From an uncultured beta proteobacterium (GTDB lineage Bacteria; Pseudomonadota; Gammaproteobacteria; Burkholderiales; Burkholderiaceae_A): a stretch of DNA of 64,000 nucleotides. Position numbers and translations under genes: made by a program. The stretch spans positions 1 to 64,000 of the forward strand of contig CACOBT010000002.1 of the NCBI GenBank assembly GCA_902625535.1, in the 5' to 3' direction. The notes below the pieces were generated by a model, which was not told the DNA's origin, made no database searches, and saw nothing but the letters and a program-made list of their open reading frames with translations. Of the stretch, positions 35,982 through 44,387 are shown in pieces (within the stretch, counting starts at the first letter, position 1; the number at the start of each line of letters is the position of its first letter).

Positions 35982-36839
35982 CTACTGCTCGTCCTTTTTG
36001 AGGCGTAAATTAGCGAGCTTTTCCGACCTGCTGACTCTAGACAAGAATGGCCTAGGATTTATTGGTCGTTTATTTAGTACAAGTTCAAAATGAAGGTGTG
36101 AGCCAGTTGATCGACCCGTGGAGCCAACTCTACCAATCCGCTGCCCGGCCCGAACCGGCATCCCTTTGACGACCTCGATACCTTGTAGGTGCGCGTAAGC
36201 GCTTACCAACTGAGGGCTATGGCGTATTTCAATGATTTTACCATATCCCCCCATTCTTCCAATCTCTTCAACAACACCGTCCCCAATTGCATAAACGGGT
36301 GTTCCAGCTTTTGCTATAAAATCGACCCCTCGGTGAAAAGCTTTTTTCTTGCTAAATGGGTCTCGTCTCATACCGAATCCAGACGAAATTCTGGCATAAC
36401 CGGAGATTGGATGGGCAGCAGGTCCGGTCGATATTCTTTCAAAAATCTTTTGTCGATTAGCCTGTATTGAATCTATCGCCATAGAGATTTTTTTCACTCT
36501 TACCTCTAGTTCCTCCATTCTCGGAGGTCTATCTTTGGGGTAATCTCCAGCGGGAATATTAGTATCCCCTCCCTCAATAACAGACACAGTTGACTCGAGC
36601 ATGTCCACTTTTGCTTTAAGGCCTCCTAGTTCCTTCGCCAGGGAATCTTCTCTAGTCTCTTCCCACCACTCTATGACAGACTTCGTGAGGCTGCCAGACT
36701 CTGTATTAATTGCCATTCCTATTCGCATTGCAAATAAAATTACTGCAGCAATTACCCCGATTGCTACCCATAATCTCCACCCCATTAATCTAATGGACAC
36801 ATGCGGTTTGTCGGACCTTGTAATGAGGATTAATTGCAT
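35982..36839 (-). CDS. M23 family metallopeptidase (LytM-type)
   Basis: Inner-membrane-anchored peptidoglycan peptidase of 285 residues. A helix at about 22-42 and a coiled coil at about 70-130 precede the LytM domain. Its zinc ligands are in 'HRGVDF' (His..Asp) and 'HLHFEL' (final His-x-His), with 'AYAHLQ' between them, so the enzyme looks active rather than an EnvC/NlpD-like activator. It heads the peptidase-DUF6776-bactofilin unit. A 16-bp palindrome lies 66-81 bp upstream of its start. Confidence 0.94.
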   Translation of the reverse strand: MQLILITRSDKPHVSIRLMGWRLWVAIGVIAAVILFAMRIGMAINTESGSLTKSVIEWWEETREDSLAKELGGLKAKVDMLESTVSVIEGGDTNIPAGDYPKDRPPRMEELEVRVKKISMAIDSIQANRQKIFERISTGPAAHPISGYARISSGFGMRRDPFSKKKAFHRGVDFIAKAGTPVYAIGDGVVEEIGRMGGYGKIIEIRHSPQLVSAYAHLQGIEVVKGMPVRAGQRIGRVGSTGRSTGSHLHFELVLNKRPINPRPFLSRVSRSEKLANLRLKKDEQ

Positions 36840-36904
36840 AATATTGGTGCCCCTAATACAAATTAATTATCATAAAGTTTACCATCTTAGGAAGAAAATA
36901 TAAC

Positions 36905-36920
36905 TCATACTTAAGTATGA
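36905..36920. promoter_or_regulatory. 16-bp perfect palindrome, possible operator
   Basis: TCATACTTAAGTATGA is a perfect palindrome in the 127-bp gap between the RND gene end and the M23 gene start. It lies upstream of the M23-DUF6776-bactofilin operon on the minus strand. It could bind a dimeric regulator, or fold as a 6-bp stem with loop TTAA. No regulator gene is nearby. Confidence 0.35.
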
Positions 36921-36966
36921 ATCAAGGTTTTTTTATAGCTTTTGGATCTTATTTTAAAACTTTGAA

Positions 36967-39900
36967 TTATATAGGGTTAAATTTTCCATATTTAGCTAAA
37001 AGCGTGGGCAATATCAATAAGTTAAGAATAGTCGAAGTAAATAAGCCTCCAACAATGATTGATGCCATCGGACCCTCAATTTCCCTACCGGGTTCTCCAC
37101 TTCCTAAAATTAGGGGAAGCAATCCTAAGCCAGTAACTATTGCCGTCATCAAGATCGATGGCAATCTTTCGGAAGCTCCTTTAGCAGCAGTAGCAAAGTT
37201 CCACACTAGATTCTCATTCTGCACTAAATGCTGATAATGGGAAGTTAACATTATCGAATTGCGTATTGTAATTCCGAATAGAGTGACAAAACCTACGAGT
37301 GAGCCAATTGATAACCAACCCCCTGTGAAAACTATAGCCATGACCCCTCCAATTAAACAAAATGGTAGGTTTGCAAGAACTATTATCAGATTCATATTAG
37401 AGTTCAAAGCTATCCGCAAGATTAAAGCTACGAAGAAAAGAGCAATAATGGCGTTACGAATCAAAGCAGCGGTACTTTCGCTTGCTTCCGTAGTTGAGCC
37501 TAATACACTTACGTAATTACCAGGTGATAAATTTACTTCTTTCTCAATTTGAGTTCTTACCTCCTTTTCAAAATCAAATATGTCTCGCCCAACCAAATTC
37601 GCTGTTATAGCTTGGACCCGTTTCCCACCTGTTCTGAGGATCTTAGACTTTCCGGTATCGAAATAGATATTTGCGACATCGGCTAATTTGAAAGCTTGCC
37701 CTGTTCTGGAGCGTAAGGGAATATCAGCTAGCTTGTTCATGTTGTTCCTTAAATTTCCTGCAAAAGTAACAACAACAGGAATTTTATTTTCTCCTAAAAC
37801 TAATTCGCCTACTGGGATACCGCGGAAAACTGCCATTATTACCTTGCTTATCTCATCCGGGGTAACCCCAAATGATGCTATCCGATCCCACAAAATATCA
37901 ATTTTGATTTGTGGTATTCCTGTAGGTGTGACCATCTGGACATCAGTTGCACCTGGTATAGATCTGATTACTTCCGTAATTTTTTTTGCATCGATATTTA
38001 TGTTTTCTAAATCAAGTCCCACAACTTCTATTACGAAGTCTGCAACATATCCGCTAGCTGTTTCTTCGATTCGCTCCGCCAAAAATGTGTTGATGCCGAA
38101 AGTGAAGCCAGGTAGGGATGAGCCCTCGAAGTTTGTTGAGGTAGTAACTGTAGTTTTTATTTTCTCCAGTGTATTTTCCTGCTCTTCTCCCGACAAGGGT
38201 CCCACCTCAATTTGAATTTCGCTGTAATTCATTCCGAAGGTATCGGCTCCGTTTTCAGCTCTCCCGACCCATTGCACGGTTGATTTAACATTTTCAATAT
38301 TATTAATTTGTTCGGTGATCAAACCTCCGACTCGATTCATTTCAATGTGAGAAGTACCGGGAATCCCTGCCATGTGCATAATGTAATGGCCTTCCCTAAG
38401 TTCTGGGATAAATTCCATTTTAAATAATGGAATTATTGCCAGACCGAGTGAAACAAAAAAGATAGCTGTGAAGGATATCCCCCTGGGATATCTCTGCATT
38501 TTATTAATTAAAAGCAAATATTTTTGTTTAAGTATCCGTACGAGGGGTGAGTCCCTGGTTGAAAGAACTTTACCTCTAGTGAGTAGCACAGCGCAAAGAG
38601 CCGGGGTTATTGTAAGCGCAACAAGTAAGCTGGATGCTAACGCGTAAATATAAGCAAGACCTAATGGTTCGAAAAGTCTTCCTGCAATACCTGGCAAAAA
38701 AAGTAACGGAGAGAAAGCAATTATTACTATCAACGTCGCATAAATTATGGAGTGTCTGACCTCCATTGACGCTTTAATAATGGTTATGAAAGAGGAAGCT
38801 GGAGTTTTTCGCTTTTTATTCTCTCTTAACCTTCTAAAAATATTTTCGGTATCGATAATTGCGTCATCTACAACTTCTCCCAACGCAATAACCAGACCCC
38901 CTAGAACCATTATGTTCAATGTCAGACCCTGGCTTACCAAAACGATAATAGAAGATAACAATGAAAGCGGTATTGCGATGGCTGATATAAAGGCACATCT
39001 TGCATTGAATAAGAAAAGAAATAATATGATTAAAACAAGAGAGGCGCCTATCAAAACATCCTTCTGTATATTTGATAGTGCTTCATTTATGAAATTTGCT
39101 GGTCTAAAAAGCCCATAATGTAACTTTATTCCAGCGATAGTTAAACTCGGTTCCAATTCTGAAAGCTTTTGTTCCAACTGTTTCGTAACACTTAATGAAT
39201 CAATTAAAGGCTGGCTTTGAACCATTAAAAAAATGCCTGGAACGTGGTTGATTCTAGCCGTGCTAATCAACGGAGCATAGCCATCTCTCACAAAAGCTAG
39301 ATCAGATAGTTTTATTGGACGTTGATCAACCGATCCTACGATTAGAGATTTTAACTGTTCTGTAGTTATTGGCTGCGAGTTTAAAAATATTTCACTTCTT
39401 TGGTTATTATTTTCCGAAAAACCGCTAGCGCGGAGTTCTAGCTCTTTTTTTAACTTATCCTCAAGATCACTAAGGTGAAATTTGGTGTTAAAGAAATCAT
39501 TTGGTTTTAGTTGTATTTGTCTCTCTCTATCGTGACCCCCGAATACGTGAACGTCGGCAACACCCTCTGTTTCCATTAGTGTAGGAATAATCAATTGTTC
39601 GACAGCTTCTAGCTGCTCCATCAAATTTTTTGTTTCGGAAGTTATTCCAATACCCAGTAAAGAGCTTGCAGAACTGGTTAAGGGTGTAACGGTTGGGAAT
39701 CTTACATTTACAGGAAGTTTCTTAGATATTAGTGACAATCTCTCCGCTATTAATTGCCTACTGATAAAAATATCTTGTGACTCCTTAAAAATAGCTGTGA
39801 CAACGGATAAGCCGGGAGATGATTGCGATCGTATTTTTTTAAGCCCGGGTAATCCAGCCAGAGATTTTTCGATTGGTTTTGTTACGAGCAGTTCGCTATT

Positions 39901-40077
39901 TTCCGCGGTAAATCCTGGAGCCTCAGTTTGTATCACAACTTGCGGAGGTGCGAACTCTGGAAAAACGTCAAGCCTAGCAGTTTGTAGCAGATATATTCCA
40001 AAAATGAAAATAATAAAACCAATTATTAAAACACTACCCGATCTTCTAACGCAAAAAGTAACTAAACTCTTTACCAT
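36967..40077 (-). CDS. RND efflux pump, CzcA/CusA-like inner-membrane subunit
   Basis: Proton-driven efflux transporter of 1036 residues with the RND plan: helix 1 (about 13-31), a large periplasmic loop, six helices, a second loop and five more helices. The proton-relay segment in helix 4 reads 'LGEVVDDAIIDTENIFRRL'. This resembles the CzcA-related subgroup with GEVVDDA rather than classical CzcA (DFGxxxDGAV), so metal specificity is uncertain. The adaptor gene ends 2 nt upstream. No outer-membrane channel gene is adjacent. Confidence 0.92.
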   Translation of the reverse strand: MVKSLVTFCVRRSGSVLIIGFIIFIFGIYLLQTARLDVFPEFAPPQVVIQTEAPGFTAENSELLVTKPIEKSLAGLPGLKKIRSQSSPGLSVVTAIFKESQDIFISRQLIAERLSLISKKLPVNVRFPTVTPLTSSASSLLGIGITSETKNLMEQLEAVEQLIIPTLMETEGVADVHVFGGHDRERQIQLKPNDFFNTKFHLSDLEDKLKKELELRASGFSENNNQRSEIFLNSQPITTEQLKSLIVGSVDQRPIKLSDLAFVRDGYAPLISTARINHVPGIFLMVQSQPLIDSLSVTKQLEQKLSELEPSLTIAGIKLHYGLFRPANFINEALSNIQKDVLIGASLVLIILFLFLFNARCAFISAIAIPLSLLSSIIVLVSQGLTLNIMVLGGLVIALGEVVDDAIIDTENIFRRLRENKKRKTPASSFITIIKASMEVRHSIIYATLIVIIAFSPLLFLPGIAGRLFEPLGLAYIYALASSLLVALTITPALCAVLLTRGKVLSTRDSPLVRILKQKYLLLINKMQRYPRGISFTAIFFVSLGLAIIPLFKMEFIPELREGHYIMHMAGIPGTSHIEMNRVGGLITEQINNIENVKSTVQWVGRAENGADTFGMNYSEIQIEVGPLSGEEQENTLEKIKTTVTTSTNFEGSSLPGFTFGINTFLAERIEETASGYVADFVIEVVGLDLENINIDAKKITEVIRSIPGATDVQMVTPTGIPQIKIDILWDRIASFGVTPDEISKVIMAVFRGIPVGELVLGENKIPVVVTFAGNLRNNMNKLADIPLRSRTGQAFKLADVANIYFDTGKSKILRTGGKRVQAITANLVGRDIFDFEKEVRTQIEKEVNLSPGNYVSVLGSTTEASESTAALIRNAIIALFFVALILRIALNSNMNLIIVLANLPFCLIGGVMAIVFTGGWLSIGSLVGFVTLFGITIRNSIMLTSHYQHLVQNENLVWNFATAAKGASERLPSILMTAIVTGLGLLPLILGSGEPGREIEGPMASIIVGGLFTSTILNLLILPTLLAKYGKFNPI

Positions 40078-40079
40078 TC

Positions 40080-41105
40080 TTAATCTTCATTTTCATTGGT
40101 GATAAGGTGTTTCAATTCCTCTGAGAGTAATGTTTGAGCACCCCTCGTGACAATAATTTCATTTGGCGTTATTACATCCGTAAAATAACCAAATTCAGTT
40201 GGAAAATTTTCTGGTACATTTTTCCTGGCGAATTCATCATTTGCAACTTTTACATACAGCCACGATTTGCCGGCATATCTTACCAACGAATCGGGAGGTA
40301 TTTCGACACCCTGAAGTTGCTTTGTCGACTCAGAAACTACTATTATTGGCGAATTAGATGGCAAATCAAGAGATTTTGACTTTATCAACCACGCTTTACC
40401 GATATCCCCTAATACTGTAGAACCAGCATTGCCGATCAGTTGCGCAGTTACTCTGTTTGCAGATGTTTCACCAACCCTTTTTACCCACCACTTTGTACTG
40501 TCTATTTCCAGCTGTTCTCTTGTCGCGAAACGGACAATTTGTATTTTTTTATTTATGATTGACAGAAAATCCGGATTTTTTGAACCTAGCATATTCGAAA
40601 TTTTTCCAGACCAACTGGCCATAATCTTTAGTTTAAGGAACTCCCTTTCTTCAATCAATCCTTTTAAAACTTTCTCGTTTTCTTCAACCTCCAATTCAGC
40701 CAGTTCAAGTTGCCTGGAGGAAGCTTTTTTTCCAGCCTTGAACAGATTTAGGATTCTTGAAAGGTCCTGTTGTCTCTGCTCTAATTTCGATGCAGTTTCA
40801 TTGATTGCTAAATTTAATATCTTAGTGTCACGTTGGGCCTCTATAAGATCAGTTACCGGCATGATTAACCCTGGGAATTCATGACTGAAAGTGTAAGTCT
40901 TAGATTTTGCTTTTTCAACTTTTAAACCGATAAGCCCTTGGACCTCATTACTTAAAATAAGCCTATTACCCTTTATTGCAAACGATTCGCTTTCTATAGT
41001 TTCATCATTTTCCTGTTTGTGAAACTCATCTCTTCCGTAAACAGTCAATAGGAATACAAGAACTATTATGACTAACGACTGAATAGCTAGAACATATTTT
41101 ATCAT
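40080..41105 (-). CDS. RND efflux periplasmic adaptor
   Basis: CzcB-like adaptor of 341 residues. It has an N-terminal anchor (about 4-22), an extended segment, and an alpha-hairpin rich in Glu/Lys/Leu ('ETASKLEQRQQDLSRILNLFKAGKKASSRQLELAELEVEENEKVLKG' spans about 102-148). Beta-barrel and membrane-proximal domains follow. The lipoyl halves are less obvious than in MacA or CusB, so the assignment leans on gene order. A long inverted repeat lies 19-69 nt before its start. Confidence 0.8.
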   Translation of the reverse strand: MIKYVLAIQSLVIIVLVFLLTVYGRDEFHKQENDETIESESFAIKGNRLILSNEVQGLIGLKVEKAKSKTYTFSHEFPGLIMPVTDLIEAQRDTKILNLAINETASKLEQRQQDLSRILNLFKAGKKASSRQLELAELEVEENEKVLKGLIEEREFLKLKIMASWSGKISNMLGSKNPDFLSIINKKIQIVRFATREQLEIDSTKWWVKRVGETSANRVTAQLIGNAGSTVLGDIGKAWLIKSKSLDLPSNSPIIVVSESTKQLQGVEIPPDSLVRYAGKSWLYVKVANDEFARKNVPENFPTEFGYFTDVITPNEIIVTRGAQTLLSEELKHLITNENED

Positions 41106-41123
41106 TTTGGTGTTTCCAGCAAG

Positions 41124-41174
41124 GAAGAAATTTTATTAGATTGGCACACGCCTAGTTTTAATAAAATTTTCTTC
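41124..41174. repeat. Long inverted repeat upstream of the RND operon
   Basis: Left arm GAAGAAATTTTATTA (41124-41138) pairs with right arm TAATAAAATTTTCTTC (41159-41174) with a single-base bulge. The 20-nt loop contains GGCACACGCC, which can form a small inner stem. It sits just upstream of the adaptor start on the minus strand, so it may act as an operator or as a 5'-leader RNA hairpin. No T-run follows on either strand, so a simple terminator is unlikely. Confidence 0.5.
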
Positions 41175-41232
41175 AGTGAGTTTAAATAAAATAATTTTGA
41201 CCCTCCTAGAGATTTTATTTGTCATGTTTTGA

Positions 41233-41718
41233 TTAGTTTTTCGAATCATCCCTTAAAAAATCTAAAACATTGAAGGAGGTTTCGAGGCTGAGCATACTGC
41301 AAATATTATCTGCAATTATCTGTGTTAACTTGATAGCATGCTCTTTCGAAATATTTTTCCTCTGGAAATCGGATGCAATATCATAAACTGCCTCAGCGCA
41401 TTCAAACGGAATATACCCTACAACTTCTCCCTGGGAACTTTTAATTAATTGGAAATTGTTTGGACGAGGATTTTCAGGAGGACTTTTTTCATCCCATAGC
41501 GCTTGGAGTTTTTCCTCATGGTGAATTTCATATGCTTTTGCACCATCGATAAATATCTTATCAATTACAGCTCGACATCTCAGGCCAATTTTAATTCTAT
41601 TAGCTCTGCTTTCTTTGTCCTCGTGAGTCTCTGCGCATGCCGAATCGAATTCGGTTTTAGCTATTTCATTTTCGGTTTCGGTAACTTTTTTATTATCGCT
41701 AAACCAGTTTAAAACCAT
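41233..41718 (-). CDS. Hypothetical cytosolic protein
   Basis: A 161-residue soluble, acidic protein with no signal peptide, helix-rich by appearance, containing 'KIGLRCRAVIDKIFIDGAKAYEIHHEEKL' and 'EVVGYIPFECAEAVYDIASD' segments. I do not recognise the family. The start at ATG 41718 is chosen because GAGGAG lies six bases upstream; a TTG four codons earlier would place that sequence inside the gene. It is divergent from the leaderless adhesin-E-like gene (76 nt between starts). Confidence 0.75.
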   Translation of the reverse strand: MVLNWFSDNKKVTETENEIAKTEFDSACAETHEDKESRANRIKIGLRCRAVIDKIFIDGAKAYEIHHEEKLQALWDEKSPPENPRPNNFQLIKSSQGEVVGYIPFECAEAVYDIASDFQRKNISKEHAIKLTQIIADNICSMLSLETSFNVLDFLRDDSKN

Positions 41719-41794
41719 TTTTCTCCTCAATTTAGGAACAGTTTTTGCTCTTGCCTTATATATTAGCTAAACTACGAAAGAAAAAGGGAAAAAA

Positions 41795-42313
41795 ATGTGG
41801 ATGAAAGCAACTGAGGGCGCCGACGGTACGGTTTTTTATATCGACCGTGACTCAATTAAAAAAGAAGGAAGCCTTATCAGGGTATGGGAACTGCAGGATT
41901 TGAAGGCAAAAGGACCTTTGGAGGAAAAATCGCGAAGAGTTCTAGTAGAGTATGATTCAAAAAACGAAAGAAGGAGAGTGCTTTCGTTCAGTTTCCATGG
42001 CGATGCAATGGGCGCAGGTGTGACTCTTAAATCTGATCAAACACCTGGAAAATGGACAATGGTTGCACCCAATACAACTGCAGCAGTGGTATTTCAAGTA
42101 GCTAGCGCGCTTAAAAGACCAATGGGTAAGGCATCCGCATTGCCACCGCCGCCTCCGCCACCTCAAACTCAATCTAGTTCTACAACCCAACCAGCGGGAC
42201 AGGGTGATCAGAGGAAGGATGAGACATCGACCCACGCTAATGGAGAGAGTAATGTTGACGGGTCAAAACCTGATTCTGATGCAACAGAACAACCGCCAAC
42301 TGATAACAAATAA
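41795..42313 (+). CDS. Adhesin-E-like domain protein without signal peptide, proline-rich tail
   Basis: 172 residues. The first 105 match the surface-adhesin-E-like pattern of its neighbours: N-terminal Trp, 'GTVFYIDRDSI', 'IRVWELQDL', 'RRVLSFSFHGDAMGAGV', and 'GKWTMVAP'. Unlike the other three members here it has no signal peptide (an in-frame TAA at 41768 blocks extension) and lacks both cysteines that would form the disulfide. A poly-proline stretch (PPPPPPP, about 114-120) leads into a polar, acidic tail. An AAAGGGAAAAA sequence precedes the ATG. Location may be cytosolic; function unknown. Confidence 0.72.
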   Translation: MWMKATEGADGTVFYIDRDSIKKEGSLIRVWELQDLKAKGPLEEKSRRVLVEYDSKNERRRVLSFSFHGDAMGAGVTLKSDQTPGKWTMVAPNTTAAVVFQVASALKRPMGKASALPPPPPPPQTQSSSTTQPAGQGDQRKDETSTHANGESNVDGSKPDSDATEQPPTDNK

Positions 42314-42318
42314 AACTT

Positions 42319-42654
42319 ATGGGAACAAGCTACCTTAAAGTCGCAGCTCATGCAGTTTCGTTTGTGGGAATGCTACTTATAATTTGTTTCAAAAATGACA
42401 TTTATGCCGCATGTAGATGTATTTGCTCGGAGGGTTCAGTCAGACTGGAATGTAGCCGACCTACCTCATTTGCGCCTATTTGCACCTCCAGGATTTGTCC
42501 AAAGCCACAAAAAACATTTGTTCCAAAGAGTAGACAAGTATTTCCGCCACCGCTGAGACTGAAAATGTCTGATTGTAGGCAAAGACAAGTTCTTAATCCG
42601 CAGACAAATAAAATGGTTTGGAGGACCATTTGCCGATCCGAACACTCCTTTTAA
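42319..42654 (+). CDS. Small Cys-rich exported protein
   Basis: 111 residues with a signal peptide (hydrophobic about 8-24, likely cut after IYA near 31). The mature part begins with a cysteine cluster (CRCIC, then SEGSVRLEC, 'FAPICTSRICPKP') and later 'MSDCRQRQVLNPQTNKMVWRTIC'. Nine or so cysteines suggest a disulfide-bonded or metal-binding periplasmic domain. I do not recognise a named family. It starts 5 nt after the preceding gene, and the Shine-Dalgarno sequence of the next gene lies inside its end. Confidence 0.72.
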   Translation: MGTSYLKVAAHAVSFVGMLLIICFKNDIYAACRCICSEGSVRLECSRPTSFAPICTSRICPKPQKTFVPKSRQVFPPPLRLKMSDCRQRQVLNPQTNKMVWRTICRSEHSF

Positions 42655-43001
42655 TCCTTTTTATTTTGCCGTCTTTCGTAAATGCTCAATGGGATTTATT
42701 ATCCAAAAGCTATCTTGGCCATGTATATTTAGACTTTTCAACGTCAGAAAGGAAAGGACCATTCTTTTTTGTTTGGCAACTCCAAGATTTTTACGTTGTA
42801 GATAAAACAGGAATAAGATCAAGACGGATTCTGAATAAAATTAATTGTAAAACTAAAGAACGGCAAATTTTATACTCTTCTAGCCACTCGGAACATATGG
42901 GGAAAGGAGTTGTCATAATTAGCGGAAAGATTGCGTCTGAGTGGGAAGAACCCTTGCCAAAATCGGTGGGTGCCAGGCTTGTAGCCGAGGTTTGCGGTTG
43001 A
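42630..43001 (+). CDS. Exported adhesin-E-like protein
   Basis: 123 residues with a clear signal peptide (PIRTLLLILFILPSFVNA, cut before QWDLL). The mature domain follows the family pattern: W near the N-terminus, 'HVYLDF', 'FFFVWQLQDF', Cys in 'NCKTKERQILYSSS', 'MGKGVVI' and a final Cys in 'EVCG', so one disulfide is likely. The TTG at 42630 is chosen because GGAGG lies 5 nt upstream, inside the preceding gene; another TTG at 42618 is too close to it. The overlap of 25 nt implies translational coupling. Confidence 0.78.
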   Translation: MPIRTLLLILFILPSFVNAQWDLLSKSYLGHVYLDFSTSERKGPFFFVWQLQDFYVVDKTGIRSRRILNKINCKTKERQILYSSSHSEHMGKGVVIISGKIASEWEEPLPKSVGARLVAEVCG

Positions 43002-43028
43002 AGTAAATTAGCAAATAAGGAGATAGAT

Positions 43029-43418
43029 ATGTTAAGTTTTTGGGAGAAGTTAATAACGATTTTATTTGTTTTACTGTCCACACAAGCAAGCGCCGAGTGG
43101 CTTGAGTTAAGTTCGGATGATGAACGGAGTGTCTTTATCGAGACGGACCTAATTATTCCTTATCTGAAAGACAGAAAGATGGCAAAAGAGCTACATGAAT
43201 ATAAAGTTGCTAGAAACGATGGCGCCACCAGTTTGCGTATTCGATCTGATTATGATTGTAAAAAACGGATGGTTCGAACATTAGCCGTTGATAGAGTTGC
43301 AGGGGAGATGGGAGTTGGGAAAATAATTTCCTTGAGTGAAAAGCCCTCGAAATGGAAAAAAATTAAATCAAGTGACAGTCGGAGTAAAGTTTTAGATTTC
43401 GTTTGTAAAAATGAGTAG
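43029..43418 (+). CDS. Exported adhesin-E-like protein
   Basis: 129 residues with a signal peptide (ITILFVLLSTQASA, cut before EWLELSS). The domain shows the family Trp, a 'DYDCKKRMVRTLAVD' block, 'GEMGVGKIIS', 'SKWKKI' and a C-terminal Cys ('FVCKNE'). The two cysteines match those of the preceding protein. A good AAGGAG precedes the ATG by 7 nt. It closes the run of four small genes and ends 3 nt before the convergent permease gene. Confidence 0.75.
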   Translation: MLSFWEKLITILFVLLSTQASAEWLELSSDDERSVFIETDLIIPYLKDRKMAKELHEYKVARNDGATSLRIRSDYDCKKRMVRTLAVDRVAGEMGVGKIISLSEKPSKWKKIKSSDSRSKVLDFVCKNE

Positions 43419-43421
43419 AAA

Positions 43422-44387
43422 TTATGGACGGTCTGACCTCAATGCCTGCGCGGATAAGCTACTAAAAATTGCGGTTATGGGAATAGCAATTAGCAAACCA
43501 GTGAATCCAAGAATTGATCCGAAAATGAGGAGGGAAAATATAACTGCTAATGGATGGAGTCCGACACTTTCTCCAACAAACTTTGGAGTTAATAAAAATC
43601 CTTCAATAAATTGACCGATAAAAAAGACTACGAGTGTTGCTAGAGTGCCGTGAGCAAAGCCAAGATCTAAAATACCAGCGAGCAGGGCAATTATCATAGA
43701 GATTACAAATCCTATATAGGGCAGTATCAAAAGCACGCCTGACAATATTCCAATTGACACCCAATTTTCATATCCAGCAATTAAGAGGGCTACTGAATAA
43801 AAAGTTGCCATTGCACAAATGGTATAAAATTGCCCTTTGAGATAGAGCTTTAATTTTTTGTCGGTTTCTTCTGCAACTGCTGCGGTGATATTTTTTAGTT
43901 TACTAGGTATTATTTTTCTAAAATTAAAAAATATTCGATGCCAGTCTTTCAATAAGTAAAATACGGTAACAGGCACTATTATAAGCCACCCCAAAAAATC
44001 TAAGATAATGTTTGTCCCTCCCAACAAAAAACCGATAACATATCCCGAAATTTTTTCTTTAAATTTACTAATAAACTCTAATACCTTACCTTTTAATTCT
44101 TCAATTAAATCAACTTGGAAACTAAGATTCAATTCGATTAATTGGTTCATCAAATGGCCATGAGCAACAGAAATCATCAAGGGTAGTCGTTCTCTTAGCT
44201 TTTGAAATTCAGATTCAAATAGTGGTAATATCACCGAAACAAGTATGGTGAAAACAAGTAGAGCGAAAAGGATAGACAGAAAACTTGCTATGGCACGGGA
44301 GTTGCATATTGTTTCTGCCTTTGAGCAAAGCGGCTCCAAAAGGTAAGCAAAAAATAGAGCAGAAAAAAATAACAGAATAATTTCCAT
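43422..44387 (-). CDS. AI-2E family permease, N-terminally short
   Basis: Multi-helix inner-membrane protein (321 residues) of the AI-2E/PerM family, whose members export small molecules or exchange ions. The family's 'PFLLAYLLEPL'-like segment is near the N-terminus (ALFFAYLLEPL), with 'LPYIGFVISMIIALLAGIL', 'FIEGFLLTPKFVGESVGLHPLAVIFSLLIFG' and 'PITAIFSSL' later. The family normally has another helix of about 25-30 residues before this. Here an in-frame TGA 18 nt before the ATG excludes it. Its ATG overlaps the metZ stop by one base. Confidence 0.85.
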   Translation of the reverse strand: MEIILLFFSALFFAYLLEPLCSKAETICNSRAIASFLSILFALLVFTILVSVILPLFESEFQKLRERLPLMISVAHGHLMNQLIELNLSFQVDLIEELKGKVLEFISKFKEKISGYVIGFLLGGTNIILDFLGWLIIVPVTVFYLLKDWHRIFFNFRKIIPSKLKNITAAVAEETDKKLKLYLKGQFYTICAMATFYSVALLIAGYENWVSIGILSGVLLILPYIGFVISMIIALLAGILDLGFAHGTLATLVVFFIGQFIEGFLLTPKFVGESVGLHPLAVIFSLLIFGSILGFTGLLIAIPITAIFSSLSAQALRSDRP

